46,633 nucleotides of DNA from Bacillota bacterium (lineage in GTDB: Bacteria > Bacillota > Clostridia > Peptostreptococcales > Anaerovoracaceae). The notes beneath the pieces are model-generated. The model searched no databases and was not told where the DNA came from. It was given only the letters and a program-made list of their open reading frames with translations. Numbering within the stretch: the stretch's first letter is position 1; every line of letters begins with the position of its first letter. The position numbers and the translations under genes are program-made. Shown here piece by piece: positions 24,947 to 33,939 of the stretch. The stretch covers positions 1-46,633 of the forward strand of contig JAGAHX010000018.1 in the NCBI GenBank assembly GCA_017626845.1, given 5' to 3'.

Positions 24947-25138
24947 CTATTTTCTCTTCCGGAGGATCGCCCGGATGATCAGCGCTGCTGCAACGATCAG
25001 GGCGATGAGGAACAGGATGGGGGTGAAATTGATGCCGGCCTCCTGCGGTTCCGGCAGGGGCGCGATATCCGCGTAAGAATAGCCGCCTGCGCTCAGGATG
25101 AGCAGCAGGGCAGGCAGGATCTTTCGTAAGTATCTCAT
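24947..25138 (-). CDS. signal-peptide microprotein with single membrane anchor (63 aa)
   Basis: The protein has 63 residues: a Sec signal peptide (ILPALLLILSAGGYSYA, cleavage before DIAPLPEP), a very short Pro-rich outer segment, one membrane segment (about 38-57) and a basic tail (RAILRKRK). Mature length is only about 40 residues. Its layout is the same as the adjacent 71-residue protein, so the two may be old duplicates. Its start overlaps the upstream stop by 4 bp (ATGA), which implies coupled translation. Function unknown. Confidence 0.7.
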   Translation of the reverse strand: MRYLRKILPALLLILSAGGYSYADIAPLPEPQEAGINFTPILFLIALIVAAALIIRAILRKRK

Positions 25139-25350
25139 TTTTTATCCTCCTCCCGGGTGCGGCTGTTTTTGCGCCTGCGGATCGTCTTGATCAAAAGCAC
25201 AAGGCAGATGATGAGCCCCGCGACCGCCAGGATGAATCCTGCGCCGACGATGGCGAAGGCCGGACCAATTGCCGCATCCGCGAAGACCGGTGCGGTAGAC
25301 AAGACAAGCAGCGAGAGGGCCAGGGCCCAGACGCGAGAGACGTTTTTCAT
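25135..25350 (-). CDS. signal-peptide microprotein with single membrane anchor (71 aa)
   Basis: The protein has 71 residues: signal peptide (ALALSLLVLSTAPVFA, cleavage before DAAIGP), one membrane segment (about 30-55) and a strongly basic then acidic tail (KTIRRRKNSRTREEDKK) that would stay in the cytoplasm. It overlaps the MFS stop by 4 bp at its start and the next microprotein by 4 bp at its end, so all are translationally coupled. No known family is recognised. Confidence 0.7.
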   Translation of the reverse strand: MKNVSRVWALALSLLVLSTAPVFADAAIGPAFAIVGAGFILAVAGLIICLVLLIKTIRRRKNSRTREEDKK

Positions 25351-26351
25351 GGTCGATCTCCTTTCTTCTTCAGAAAGATTACGCTATACCAAACGGAGAC
25401 AAGCCCCAAAAGAAAACTGAACAGGATGAGCGCCTTCTGCGCCGCGCCGGTCAGCTGGATGAGCTGACCGAGCAGCGTGCCGGGCCACAGGGCCGAGGCC
25501 GCCAGGCCGAAGGCAAAACCGGGCTCGTCCGGCAGCAGCCGGTACAGCAGCCAGAGCGTAACGGGCATGCTGAGGTTAAGAAGAAACTGCCCCAGCAGCG
25601 ATCCGCCCATGCTGAGCCCGCAGAATGCGATCAGGAGCGCCGACGGAACGATCGAAACGGCGGAAGACTTTACCGCGCCGGTCCGGTCGCACAGGAAGCC
25701 GCCTGCCGTCTTTCCCGCAAACACGAAGGCAGCCGTCGCAACTGCCGTAGCGATGCCGGTATTCCAGGGAAAGACCGCCGCACAGCCGCCGATCGCCCGC
25801 ACCGCAACGGCGATGGTAAGAGCGGCAACGGGAAGCAGCGGGAAGGGTCCGCGCCGCTTTTCCTCTACCTCAAACAGCTCTCCCGGTTCTTTCCGGTAGG
25901 CGAGGAACACAGCGCCTGCCATCAGGATGAGCAGCACGGAAAGCACCGCCCCCAATTGCGGCCAGCATTTGCCGATCGCAACGCCCAGCGCCCCCGGGGC
26001 CACAAAAACACCCAGAGGCGCCGCTTTGCCCCGGCTTTTCTCCAGGGTCACGCGGCCGCCGCAGACGTGAAAGAAGCTGTTGCCCAAGCCGATGAGGCAC
26101 ACGCGCAGCATCAGCGATCCCGGCAGGAAATAACCCGCCGTCACCAACAGCATGGACGGGGCTTCCAGCAGGCGGGCAAGGCCAGGTCTGTCCACGAGCC
26201 AGCCGGTAAGGCACTGGGTCGTAAAGGCCAGCGTATTGTAGATGAGCACGGCAACGGCGATGTCTGTGCCGCTTTTCGCCGCACCGAACAGCGTCGCCAG
26301 GCATACCGCATCCACCAGGAAGTGGGATAGGGCGTTGAATCCGAGTATCAT
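25347..26351 (-). CDS. MFS-like transporter
   Basis: The protein has 334 residues with about ten to eleven hydrophobic segments and short cytoplasmic loops, fitting a compact major-facilitator-type permease. The loop GWLVDRPGL after the second helix resembles the MFS G-x-x-x-D-R motif, and GKTAGGFLCDRTG repeats it in the second half. The substrate is unknown. I chose the ATG at 26349-26351 (after GAGGAA); an ATG at 26376-26378 overlaps a TATAAT that is probably the promoter -10. It is the first gene of a four-gene operon with three small membrane proteins. Confidence 0.75.
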   Translation of the reverse strand: MILGFNALSHFLVDAVCLATLFGAAKSGTDIAVAVLIYNTLAFTTQCLTGWLVDRPGLARLLEAPSMLLVTAGYFLPGSLMLRVCLIGLGNSFFHVCGGRVTLEKSRGKAAPLGVFVAPGALGVAIGKCWPQLGAVLSVLLILMAGAVFLAYRKEPGELFEVEEKRRGPFPLLPVAALTIAVAVRAIGGCAAVFPWNTGIATAVATAAFVFAGKTAGGFLCDRTGAVKSSAVSIVPSALLIAFCGLSMGGSLLGQFLLNLSMPVTLWLLYRLLPDEPGFAFGLAASALWPGTLLGQLIQLTGAAQKALILFSFLLGLVSVWYSVIFLKKKGDRP

Positions 26352-26392
26352 GGTCTGTTCCTCAAGGTCATTATACACTATTTCCCCGCCAT

Positions 26393-26417
26393 AAAAAAAG
26401 CCGCCCGGCGGGGCGGC
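26393..26417 (-). terminator. terminator of the CoA-transferase gene
   Basis: On the minus strand, GCCGCCC / GGGCGGC (26400-26406 / 26411-26417) with a 4-nt loop is followed by a seven-T run (26393-26399). Confidence 0.9.
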
Positions 26418-26429
26418 GTAAAAGGCTCG

Positions 26430-27785
26430 TTAGAATCTTCTGTTGGTGCGGTTCCAGAGGCCCATGGATTCGGCATCCTTGATGAGCTGATCCTGGAAAT
26501 CCGGGTGGGCGATGCTGATGAGCAGTTCGGCCCGCTCCCAGGTGCTCTTGCCCTTCAGGTCGGCAGCGCCGAATTCCGTTACGATGAAGTGGGTCGCCTG
26601 GCGCGGCGTCGTTACGACGGAACCCTGCGTGAGAGTCGGCACGATGAGGGATTCCACGGTGCCGTCCGGTTTGGTGAACGTGGAGGGCGTGCAGAGGAAG
26701 CTCTGGCCTCTCTTGGAACTGAAGGCGCCCATGACGAAGTCGAGCTGGCCGCCGTTGCCGGAGATCTGGCGGGTGCCGACGGTCTCGGAGCACACCTGTC
26801 CGTAGAGGTCGACCTGGATGCAGCCGTTGATGGAGACGAAATCGTCGATGCTGGAGATGACGTGGGTGTCGTTTACGTAGTCCACCGGCGCCGTGCAGCA
26901 GATCGGATTGTCGTCGATAAAGTCGTACAGCCGTTTGGTGCCGCCGGCGAAGGTGTACACCGCTTTGCCGCGGTCCACGTTCTTGTTGCCTGTCAGCTTG
27001 CCCGCTTCGAACAGGTCTACGTAGGCATCCACGAACATCTCGGTGTGGGCGTTGATGTTCTTCAGGTCGGATTCGGCGATGAGGCTTCCGATGCAGGAAG
27101 GCAGGCCGCCGATACCGAGCTGCAGCGTGCTGTTGCTCTTGATGCGTTCCACGACGCGGGATGCGATCCGGCGTTCCGTAGGGGTCGGCTCTTTTCTTTC
27201 AATGACGGGCAGGGGACTGTTGGTTCCCTCCACCACGTGGTCGATGGCGTACAGATTGAGCTGGGTCTGATGACCGTGGGCGATGGGCATGTTCTCGTTG
27301 ACCTCCACCACGATCTTCTTGGCTGCCCGGATGACGCCCCACATGTCGGAGACTTGGGGGCCCAGGTTGAAGTTGCCGAATTCATCCATGGGAGCCACCT
27401 GGAAGAAGGCGATGTCCAGTTCGTTGTTGTTGCTCAGCCAGTATTTCGGCAGTTCCCGGAACATCATGGGGAGATAGGCGCAGCGGCCGGCGTCGCTCAT
27501 ATGGCGGTCTGCCGGGCCATAGTGAGCCGAAACAAAGCGCACCTGGCTGTTGGACGTGGTCGCTTCATAGACCTTAAAGGGCTTGTCGATCAGGGACGCG
27601 GTGCTGAAGATGGTCACCTGGGACAGTTCATCCGCCCGCTTGGCCAGCGCGGCGTCGATATCCACGACCTGGCCGCAGCCGAGGCCGAAATGCACCCGGT
27701 CGCCGGGACGCACCAGCGCGGCCGCCTGATCCGCCGTAATAAGTTTTTCCTGATAGTGTCTTTCCAACGACGTAGTTTTATACAT
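26430..27785 (-). CDS. acyl-CoA:acetate CoA-transferase (butyryl-/4-hydroxybutyrate-CoA type)
   Basis: The protein has 451 residues and belongs to the acetyl-CoA hydrolase/transferase family that includes butyryl-CoA:acetate and 4-hydroxybutyrate CoA-transferases. Visible features are the CoA-binding loop QLGIGGLPSC (about 222-231), candidate catalytic Glu249 in NAHTEMFVDAYVDL, and the family ending QDQLIKDAESMGLWNR. It moves CoA from an acyl-CoA to acetate, releasing for example butyrate. I chose the ATG at 27783-27785 because AAGGAG lies 8 bp upstream; an in-frame TTG start 6 bp earlier is unlikely. An almost perfect Rex operator sits 16 bp upstream of the start codon, so transcription probably rises with NADH. 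Butyryl versus 4-hydroxybutyryl preference is not decidable by eye. Confidence 0.88.
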   Translation of the reverse strand: MYKTTSLERHYQEKLITADQAAALVRPGDRVHFGLGCGQVVDIDAALAKRADELSQVTIFSTASLIDKPFKVYEATTSNSQVRFVSAHYGPADRHMSDAGRCAYLPMMFRELPKYWLSNNNELDIAFFQVAPMDEFGNFNLGPQVSDMWGVIRAAKKIVVEVNENMPIAHGHQTQLNLYAIDHVVEGTNSPLPVIERKEPTPTERRIASRVVERIKSNSTLQLGIGGLPSCIGSLIAESDLKNINAHTEMFVDAYVDLFEAGKLTGNKNVDRGKAVYTFAGGTKRLYDFIDDNPICCTAPVDYVNDTHVISSIDDFVSINGCIQVDLYGQVCSETVGTRQISGNGGQLDFVMGAFSSKRGQSFLCTPSTFTKPDGTVESLIVPTLTQGSVVTTPRQATHFIVTEFGAADLKGKSTWERAELLISIAHPDFQDQLIKDAESMGLWNRTNRRF

Positions 27786-27800
27786 AAGCAAACTCCTTAT

Positions 27801-27818
27801 TTGTTAGGACTTTAACAA
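27801..27818. promoter_or_regulatory. Rex operator upstream of the CoA-transferase
   Basis: TTGTTAG-GACT-TTAACAA matches the Rex consensus TTGTTAA-N4-TTAACAA at 13 of 14 defined positions. It lies 16 bp before the CoA-transferase start on the minus strand and about 85 bp from the divergent helicase gene. Confidence 0.88.
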
Positions 27819-27901
27819 TCTTTTATCTATTTTACACCTGCGGGCCTTTGTGCGCAACAGAAATTGTGGTCTCGGGGCGCTGCGTATAGTAAAATAGTGC
27901 C

Positions 27902-30118
27902 ATGAGTGAAATTGTGCAAGAACAGATCAAAGAGATCGAAAAACTGTTAAAAGACTACCTCCGCATCAAAAATGAGGCGAAAAACGCCAGAAGGGCGGAG
28001 GCGGAAGGAACGGAGGATGACAGTTCTCCGGAAGCAAAGGAAAAGAAGCGCTGCCGCTCTCAGCTGAAGCGGGCCTGCGCCCAGCTCCTGACGGACTGCG
28101 GCCTGGCGGAAGCGCCGGTGCGTTACAGCGGCGTGCTGGACGAGACCGTGCGGGAGACGTTCCGGGAGTACTTTATCCGCTTTACCCCTGGCAAGTCCGG
28201 CACGGTAAAGGCATCCGGCATCCGCAGCTACATGGAGCGCATTACGGAAAAGGGTGTGCTGTCCGACCGGATGATCCGCGCCATCCTCTTCAACGGCAAT
28301 CCGGCGGACAATTATCTGCTGCATCTGATCGCCCGGGAAGATCCCCAGATCGACCGCAGCCTGCGGCTGCTGCGCCGGGTCCACGAAAAGGCGGGGCTCA
28401 ACACGAAAGCCCTCATCAAGGAGCATACGGCGGGCTACCAGGATTTCATGGAGGACCATGCGTTCCAGATCGGAAGGTCTTTTACGGAGAAGACCATCGC
28501 CAACCTGTTGGCGAAGAATCCGCAGCTGAAGCGCGGCGCGGAGCAGTACCAGCGGGAGGAGCGCAGCCGCAACCGGGTCAAGAGCGGCCTGCTGGACGCC
28601 ATGCCGGAGACCTATCCGGACCTGTTCCCCCTGGCACGGCAGAAGAAGCGCCACTTTATCCTGCATATTGGCCCCACCAACAGCGGCAAGAGTTACGATG
28701 CCCTGAATGCGCTGAAGGAAGCGGAGAGCGGCATCTATCTGGCGCCGCTGCGGCTTTTGGCTTACGAAAAATTCGAGGAGCTCAACGAGGCCGGCTGCCC
28801 CTGCTCCTTAAAGACCGGCGAAGAGGAGATCGGCATCCCGTTCTCCCGGGTGCAGTCCTCCACGATCGAGGTGCTCAACTTCGAGACCGAATACGATCTG
28901 GCGGTCATCGACGAGGCCCAGATGATCACTGACAGTCAGCGAGGCTCCGCCTGGACTTTCGCCCTCCTGGGCGTGCGGGCGGATCTCGTGCACGTGTGCC
29001 TGGCCCCGGAGGCGGAGACCGTGGTGAAGAACGTCATCGCAGCCTGCGGCGACACCTACGAGGTGGTGCGCCACGAGCGGCTGGTGCCCCTGGCCTTCGA
29101 TGACCGCATCAGCTCCGATTTTACGAAGGAAGCCAGAAGAGGCACAGCCTTTATCGTGTTCTCCCGCAAGGACGTGCACGCGGTGGCGGGGGAGCTGCAG
29201 AGAAAGGGCTTCCGCTGCAGCGTCATCTACGGAGCGCTGCCCTACGACGTGCGGCGCAACGAGGTGAAGCGCTACGTCAACGGCGAGACGGACATCGTCG
29301 TGGCGACGGACGCCATCGGCATGGGGCTCAACCTGCCCATTGAACGGGTCATCTTCCTGACGACGGAGAAGTTCGACGGCACCCAGCAGCGTTCGCTGAC
29401 CCCCACAGAGATCAAGCAGATCGCCGGCCGCGCCGGCCGCTACGGCATGTTCCCCAAGGGCTACGCCGGCTCCATCGAAGAGCGCAAGATGGTGCGGCGG
29501 GCCATTTTCTCCGACATTCCACAGATCCGGGAAGCCCGCATCGGTTTTCCCTATTCCCTGACCGGCATCGAAGGACCGATCTCCCAGCTGATGAGCAAGT
29601 GGGGCGAGATCGAACCGAAATCCGGCTTCGAACACGCGGACCTGTCCGTGGAGATCGCGCTGGCGGAGGAACTGGAGCGGGAGACGAACGACAAAGATCT
29701 GGTGTACAAGTTCGTCATGATCCCCTTCGACGAGAAGAACGAGGTGCTGAAGGAGCTGTGGCTGGATCTGTTCCGGGACGAAAAATCCTCCCGCACCGGC
29801 CGCTACATGGACTATCTGCCCATTGCGCCGTCGGAGGATACGCCGCTGGATGCCCTGGAAGTCCGGTTTAAGGCCTGTGATATGCTCTACCATTATATCG
29901 AGACCTTTACCGCCGCCCACACCGAGGATCTTCGCACGGTCCTCATGCGCAAGAACGAGATATCCGCCCGGATCATGGAGCTTTTGTCGCGTCAGCGACT
30001 TTCTATGAAGAAGTGCAGGATCTGCGGTAAAGAGCTTCCATTTCGCCATAAATTCGGCGTCTGTGAGGAATGTTTTGCGAGAGCTAACGGAAAATGGAAC
30101 CGCAGACGAAAGAATTAA
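27902..30118 (+). CDS. Suv3-like RNA/DNA helicase with C-terminal zinc ribbon
   Basis: The protein has 738 residues. A long helical N-terminal region (1-245) precedes a superfamily 2 helicase core: Walker A GPTNSGKS (257-264), motif II DEAQ (337-340), TDAIGMGLNLPIERV, and motif VI KQIAGRAGRYG. The motif I and motif VI wording is that of the Suv3 family, known from the mitochondrial RNA degradosome of eukaryotes. Near the C-terminus, CRICG..CEEC forms a putative zinc ribbon followed by a basic tail (KWNRRRKN). A role in RNA decay or remodelling is inferred from family. The ATG has no visible Shine-Dalgarno, and a TATAGT box lies only 11 bp upstream, so the mRNA may be leaderless. It is divergent from the CoA-transferase. 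Confidence 0.85.
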   Translation: MSEIVQEQIKEIEKLLKDYLRIKNEAKNARRAEAEGTEDDSSPEAKEKKRCRSQLKRACAQLLTDCGLAEAPVRYSGVLDETVRETFREYFIRFTPGKSGTVKASGIRSYMERITEKGVLSDRMIRAILFNGNPADNYLLHLIAREDPQIDRSLRLLRRVHEKAGLNTKALIKEHTAGYQDFMEDHAFQIGRSFTEKTIANLLAKNPQLKRGAEQYQREERSRNRVKSGLLDAMPETYPDLFPLARQKKRHFILHIGPTNSGKSYDALNALKEAESGIYLAPLRLLAYEKFEELNEAGCPCSLKTGEEEIGIPFSRVQSSTIEVLNFETEYDLAVIDEAQMITDSQRGSAWTFALLGVRADLVHVCLAPEAETVVKNVIAACGDTYEVVRHERLVPLAFDDRISSDFTKEARRGTAFIVFSRKDVHAVAGELQRKGFRCSVIYGALPYDVRRNEVKRYVNGETDIVVATDAIGMGLNLPIERVIFLTTEKFDGTQQRSLTPTEIKQIAGRAGRYGMFPKGYAGSIEERKMVRRAIFSDIPQIREARIGFPYSLTGIEGPISQLMSKWGEIEPKSGFEHADLSVEIALAEELERETNDKDLVYKFVMIPFDEKNEVLKELWLDLFRDEKSSRTGRYMDYLPIAPSEDTPLDALEVRFKACDMLYHYIETFTAAHTEDLRTVLMRKNEISARIMELLSRQRLSMKKCRICGKELPFRHKFGVCEECFARANGKWNRRRKN

Positions 30119-30141
30119 AGAATTCAGAAAAGGTAGAAATC

Positions 30142-30170
30142 TTTACGAAATCTTCACAAACGCGTATAAT
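30142..30170 (+). promoter_or_regulatory. promoter of the peptide ABC transporter operon
   Basis: The -35 TTTACG (30142-30147) and consensus -10 TATAAT (30165-30170) are separated by 17 bp, 45 bp before the binding-protein ATG. Confidence 0.72.
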
Positions 30171-30215
30171 GGGTGCATAAATCAGTTTGAAAATAGTGGA
30201 AGGAGGAAACACTAT

Positions 30216-31913
30216 ATGAAGAAACTGCTTGCTATCCTGCTGGCGCTGGCCATGGTATTCTCTATGGCGGCTTGTACCAGCGGCGGCGGAGAGACGGAAC
30301 CTGCCGAACCTGCTGAAGGCGGCGAAGGCGAGACCTCTGCTGTTGTTTACGAAGACGGATTCCCCGAAAACGTCCTGAGAATCACCTATCAGGCAGAACC
30401 CGAATCCGCAGACCCGGCCTGCACCACCGCAGACTACATCCTGATGATGAACTGCATGGACACCCTGGTCCGCACCGAGACGAATGAAGCCGGTGAAAAC
30501 GTTACCGTTCCCAGCGTTGCAGATTCCTGGGAGATCAGCGATGACGGTCTCACCTACAGCTTCCATCTGAGAGACGACGTTAAGTTCCACAACGGCGAAA
30601 TGCTCACTTCTGACGACGTTCTGTACACCGTCGACAGAATGCTGCAGCCGGACAGAGCTGCTGTTAACACCTCCTGGATGGATATGATCAAGGGCGCTCA
30701 GGATATGCTGGACGGCAAGATCGACACCGTCGAAGGCACCGGCATCATCATCAACGGCGACTACGACGTGGACATCGTCCTCGAGTCTCCCTATGCTCCG
30801 TTCCTGGCTTGTCTCTCCACTCCCGCATGGTCTCTGTGCAACAGAGAAGCGGGCGAAGCAGCTGACGAAGCCGGCGGCGGCCCGATGACCTCCCTGTACG
30901 GCTCCGATCCCGAGTACTTCTGCGGCTCCGGTCCGTTCGAACTCTCCGAATGGGTCCTGAACGACCATGTCTTCCTGAAGACCAACCCGGATTACTGGAG
31001 AGGCGCCAACAAGATGGATGGTATCCTCATCCGCATCATCCCCGACGCACAGACTGAAAAGATGCTGTTCGACGCCGGCCAGATCGATATCTTCGATATG
31101 GACCACGCGCTCGACCAGATCCCCGTCTACAGAGACGACCCCGCTTATGCGGACAACATCAACATCAAGACCGTTCTGGGCACCAGCTACCTGCACATCA
31201 ACGAGTCCATCGAGCCTCTGCAGGATGTCAGAGTCAGAAAGGCTCTGCAGCTGGCTATCGACAGACAGACCCTGATCGACACCCAGTACTACGGCGCTGC
31301 GACTCCCGCAGGCACCTTCCTCGCTCCCGGCGTCCCGGGCTATGACCCTGAGATCGGTGCGATCCCCTATGATCCCGACCAGGCCAGAGAGCTGCTGAAG
31401 GAAGCCGGTTACGAAGATGGTTTCGATCTTGAGATCGTCCAGACCACCGACTCCAGCCAGAGCGATATCGAAGTCAACGAAGCGATCCAGTCCTACTTCG
31501 AAGCCATCGGCGTCCGCTGCACCATCAAGCAGATGGATTCCGCTTCCTGGTACGATCTGAGAGCGACCGGCGGTTCCCCGATGTACAGAACGTCCTGGAC
31601 GGCCGACTTCAACGACCCCGATAACTTCCTGTATCAGATGTATGGTTCTTCCTCCAACGTGAGAAGATCCTGGAACTACTACAACACCGATGCGATCGCA
31701 AGACTCGAAGCGGCCAGATACATGACCGACCCCGAGGCCAGAGAAGCCGAATACGCTGCCCTGGATAAGCTGATCACCCGCGACGACGCAGCCATGATCG
31801 TTCTGTGGCACAAGCAGAAGGTCAGAGTCCTGCAGGATCGTGTAAAGGGCTTCGTTCCCATGTGGGCCGGCTACGGTGACTGCGGTTACTACGAGACCTA
31901 TCTGGAAAACTAA
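30216..31913 (+). CDS. ABC transporter substrate-binding lipoprotein, family 5 (peptide/nickel)
   Basis: The protein has 565 residues. The lipoprotein signal MKKLLAILLALAMVFSMAAC has its lipidated Cys at 20, followed by a Gly/Glu/Pro-rich linker. The SBP_bac_5 fold shows typical phrases: SWEISDDGLTYSFHLRDDVK, FHNGEMLTSDDVLYTVDRM, and VRKALQLAIDRQTLID. It sits outside the membrane and delivers ligand, probably oligopeptides or dipeptides, to the permeases encoded next. I chose the ATG at 30216 because AAGGAGG precedes it and the signal peptide starts there. It is the first gene of a five-gene operon and is separated from the permease genes by a hairpin without a T-run, which usually raises the amount of binding protein. 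Confidence 0.95.
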   Translation: MKKLLAILLALAMVFSMAACTSGGGETEPAEPAEGGEGETSAVVYEDGFPENVLRITYQAEPESADPACTTADYILMMNCMDTLVRTETNEAGENVTVPSVADSWEISDDGLTYSFHLRDDVKFHNGEMLTSDDVLYTVDRMLQPDRAAVNTSWMDMIKGAQDMLDGKIDTVEGTGIIINGDYDVDIVLESPYAPFLACLSTPAWSLCNREAGEAADEAGGGPMTSLYGSDPEYFCGSGPFELSEWVLNDHVFLKTNPDYWRGANKMDGILIRIIPDAQTEKMLFDAGQIDIFDMDHALDQIPVYRDDPAYADNINIKTVLGTSYLHINESIEPLQDVRVRKALQLAIDRQTLIDTQYYGAATPAGTFLAPGVPGYDPEIGAIPYDPDQARELLKEAGYEDGFDLEIVQTTDSSQSDIEVNEAIQSYFEAIGVRCTIKQMDSASWYDLRATGGSPMYRTSWTADFNDPDNFLYQMYGSSSNVRRSWNYYNTDAIARLEAARYMTDPEAREAEYAALDKLITRDDAAMIVLWHKQKVRVLQDRVKGFVPMWAGYGDCGYYETYLEN

Positions 31914-31959
31914 TTGCGGTTCCGTAACGGAAACTGAAACAAACGACTCTTAAAATTTT

Positions 31960-31990
31960 GGGGAGTGCCGCCTCTTCGGGGGCACTCCCC
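31960..31990 (+). terminator. intra-operon hairpin between binding protein and permease genes
   Basis: The 10-bp perfect stem GGGGAGTGCC (31960-31969) / GGCACTCCCC (31981-31990) is followed by ATTGTGG, not a T-run. It is more likely an mRNA-stabilising or partial attenuator structure than a full stop, as the transporter genes follow without another clear promoter. Confidence 0.75.
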
Positions 31991-32016
31991 ATTGTGGTTA
32001 AAAAGGAATTGGAGAG

Positions 32017-32937
32017 ATGGTTAAATACATCGTTAACCGTGTTCTCGTGACGATTCCCATTATTATCGCCATCATCCTGATCGTCTTCCTGCTCCTGCAG
32101 GTGCTTCCGGGCAACCCGATCCAGGTCATGATGAAAGAAAAGGTAAATCAGCAAGTAATCGACAGAGTGACCGAGCAAATGGGCCTGAATGACCCGCTGA
32201 TGATACGATTCGGGCGATACCTGTGGAATATGCTTCACGGAGACCTGGGGCAATCATACAAGTTAAAACGGCCCGTTACCCAATTGATTCTGACGGCTTT
32301 CCCCAATACCGTCAAACTGGCGATCTCTTCTGCGCTGGTGGCCTGGATCATAGGTATACCGACAGGCATTATCTCCGCCATTAAAAAGGACTCCCTGCTG
32401 GACCGCATCCTCATGGGATTCTCCCTGATCGGCATCTCTCTGCCGGTCTTCTGGGCGGCGATGCTGCTGCAGTATTTCCTGGGATTTAAACTGAAATTGC
32501 TGCCGATCTCGGGCTATTCCACCATACGTCACATGATCATGCCGGCCATCGTTCTGGGCTGGGCTTCTTCCGGCTCCATCGCCCGTCTGACCCGTTCCAG
32601 CCTGCTGGGCGTCATGAAGAACGACTACATTCGCACCGCACGGTCCAAGGGCCTTGTGGAGAGCGCAGTCGTTATCCGCCACGGCTTAAAGAACTCCATG
32701 ATCCCGGTGGTCACCATGATGGCCATGCAGTTTGCCAGCCTTCTGTCCGGCGCCGTCATCACCGAATCCGTATTCGGCATCGGCGGTATCGGCCAGCTGA
32801 TGGTAAGCGCCATCTCCCAAAGAGACATGCCGCTGCTGCAAAGCTCCGTCATCTTCTCCACGATGATCATCATCGTGGGCAACCTGGTGGCAGATATCCT
32901 GTATTCCTTCCTGGATCCGAAGATCCGTACGCAGTAG
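32017..32937 (+). CDS. peptide/nickel ABC transporter permease, DppB type
   Basis: The protein has 306 residues with six membrane segments. The DppB/OppB start (MVKYIVNRVLVTIPIIIAII) and the LLQVLPGNPIQVMM motif are present, as is the cytoplasmic EAA-like loop NDYIRTARSKGLVESAVVIR that docks to the ATPases. It pairs with the DppC-type permease encoded 9 bp downstream to form the channel. The ribosome site is modest (TTGGAGAG). Substrate choice rests with the binding protein. Confidence 0.95.
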   Translation: MVKYIVNRVLVTIPIIIAIILIVFLLLQVLPGNPIQVMMKEKVNQQVIDRVTEQMGLNDPLMIRFGRYLWNMLHGDLGQSYKLKRPVTQLILTAFPNTVKLAISSALVAWIIGIPTGIISAIKKDSLLDRILMGFSLIGISLPVFWAAMLLQYFLGFKLKLLPISGYSTIRHMIMPAIVLGWASSGSIARLTRSSLLGVMKNDYIRTARSKGLVESAVVIRHGLKNSMIPVVTMMAMQFASLLSGAVITESVFGIGGIGQLMVSAISQRDMPLLQSSVIFSTMIIIVGNLVADILYSFLDPKIRTQ

Positions 32938-32946
32938 GAGGTGCCT

Positions 32947-33927
32947 ATGTTCGGTAAAAAGAAACTGGCCGCTGCTGCGGTCACGACGAATCCGGCTCCG
33001 GCGGAAGGCACTGCCTGGATCCCCGCAGACGGTCTTGAACCCATTCACGTGGAGGAATCCGCGGAGGCGGAGATCGCTCCCAACCAGACCCTGTGGGAGC
33101 AGTTCTGGAGCATCTTCAAGCACAATAAGGTGGCCCTCATCTCCCTGATCGTCATCATCCTGTACATCGTGGTCTGCGTCGGCGCGCCGCTGTTCGCACC
33201 CTACGATCCCCTGGCGCAGGATCTATCCCAGGGTCTCGCAAAGCCCTCGACAGAGCATCTGCTGGGCTGCGATAAGCTGGGCCGCGACGTATTGTCCCGC
33301 ATGATCTACGGCGGACGCATCTCCCTGATGATCGGCCTCTTCCCGACGCTGGTCTCCATGACCCTCGGAACCATCCTGGGCATCACGGCGGGCTTCGTCG
33401 GCGGCAAAGTCGACATGATCATCATGCGTATCGCTGATATCTGCATGGCGTTCCCGTCCCTGCTTCTGGCGATGGTCGTTTCCTACACCATCGGACCGGG
33501 CTTCCTGACGATCTTCCTGGCCCTGAGCTTCGTCAACTGGGCCGGCACCGCCAGAGTCGTCCGCTCCGAAGTGCTTTCCTTAAGAGAGAAGGAATACGTG
33601 GAAGCGGCGACGTCCATCGGCGTTAAGCGTTGGAAGATCATGCTGCGGCACATCCTGCCCAACTGTCTGCCCACCCTGATCGTTATGCTCACCAACAACA
33701 TCCCGGGCAACATCCTCACCGAATCCAGCCTGTCCTTCCTGGGCATCGGCGCACAGCCGCCCATGACCAGCTGGGGTCTCATGGTCTATCAGACCAAGTC
33801 CTATCTGGACAGAAATCCGACCATTACGCTGGCTCCCGGTATTGCGATCCTCATCCTGGTCGTTGCATTCAACTTCCTCGGCGATGCGGTCCGCGACAAG
33901 CTCGACCCGCGTCTGCAGGAACAGTAA
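32947..33927 (+). CDS. peptide/nickel ABC transporter permease, DppC type
   Basis: The protein has 326 residues. An extended N-terminal cytoplasmic stretch of about 60 residues is rich in Ala, Pro and Glu, followed by the DppC hallmark [20 protein letters not shown], the [24 protein letters not shown] loop, [20 protein letters not shown], and the EAA loop [20 protein letters not shown]. Six membrane segments are expected. TAGGAGG from the previous stop codon serves the ATG at 32947; a GTG 6 bp earlier is part of that ribosome site. Confidence 0.94.
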   Translation: MFGKKKLAAAAVTTNPAPAEGTAWIPADGLEPIHVEESAEAEIAPNQTLWEQFWSIFKHNKVALISLIVIILYIVVCVGAPLFAPYDPLAQDLSQGLAKPSTEHLLGCDKLGRDVLSRMIYGGRISLMIGLFPTLVSMTLGTILGITAGFVGGKVDMIIMRIADICMAFPSLLLAMVVSYTIGPGFLTIFLALSFVNWAGTARVVRSEVLSLREKEYVEAATSIGVKRWKIMLRHILPNCLPTLIVMLTNNIPGNILTESSLSFLGIGAQPPMTSWGLMVYQTKSYLDRNPTITLAPGIAILILVVAFNFLGDAVRDKLDPRLQEQ

Positions 33928-33939
33928 GGAGGCCGCAAT

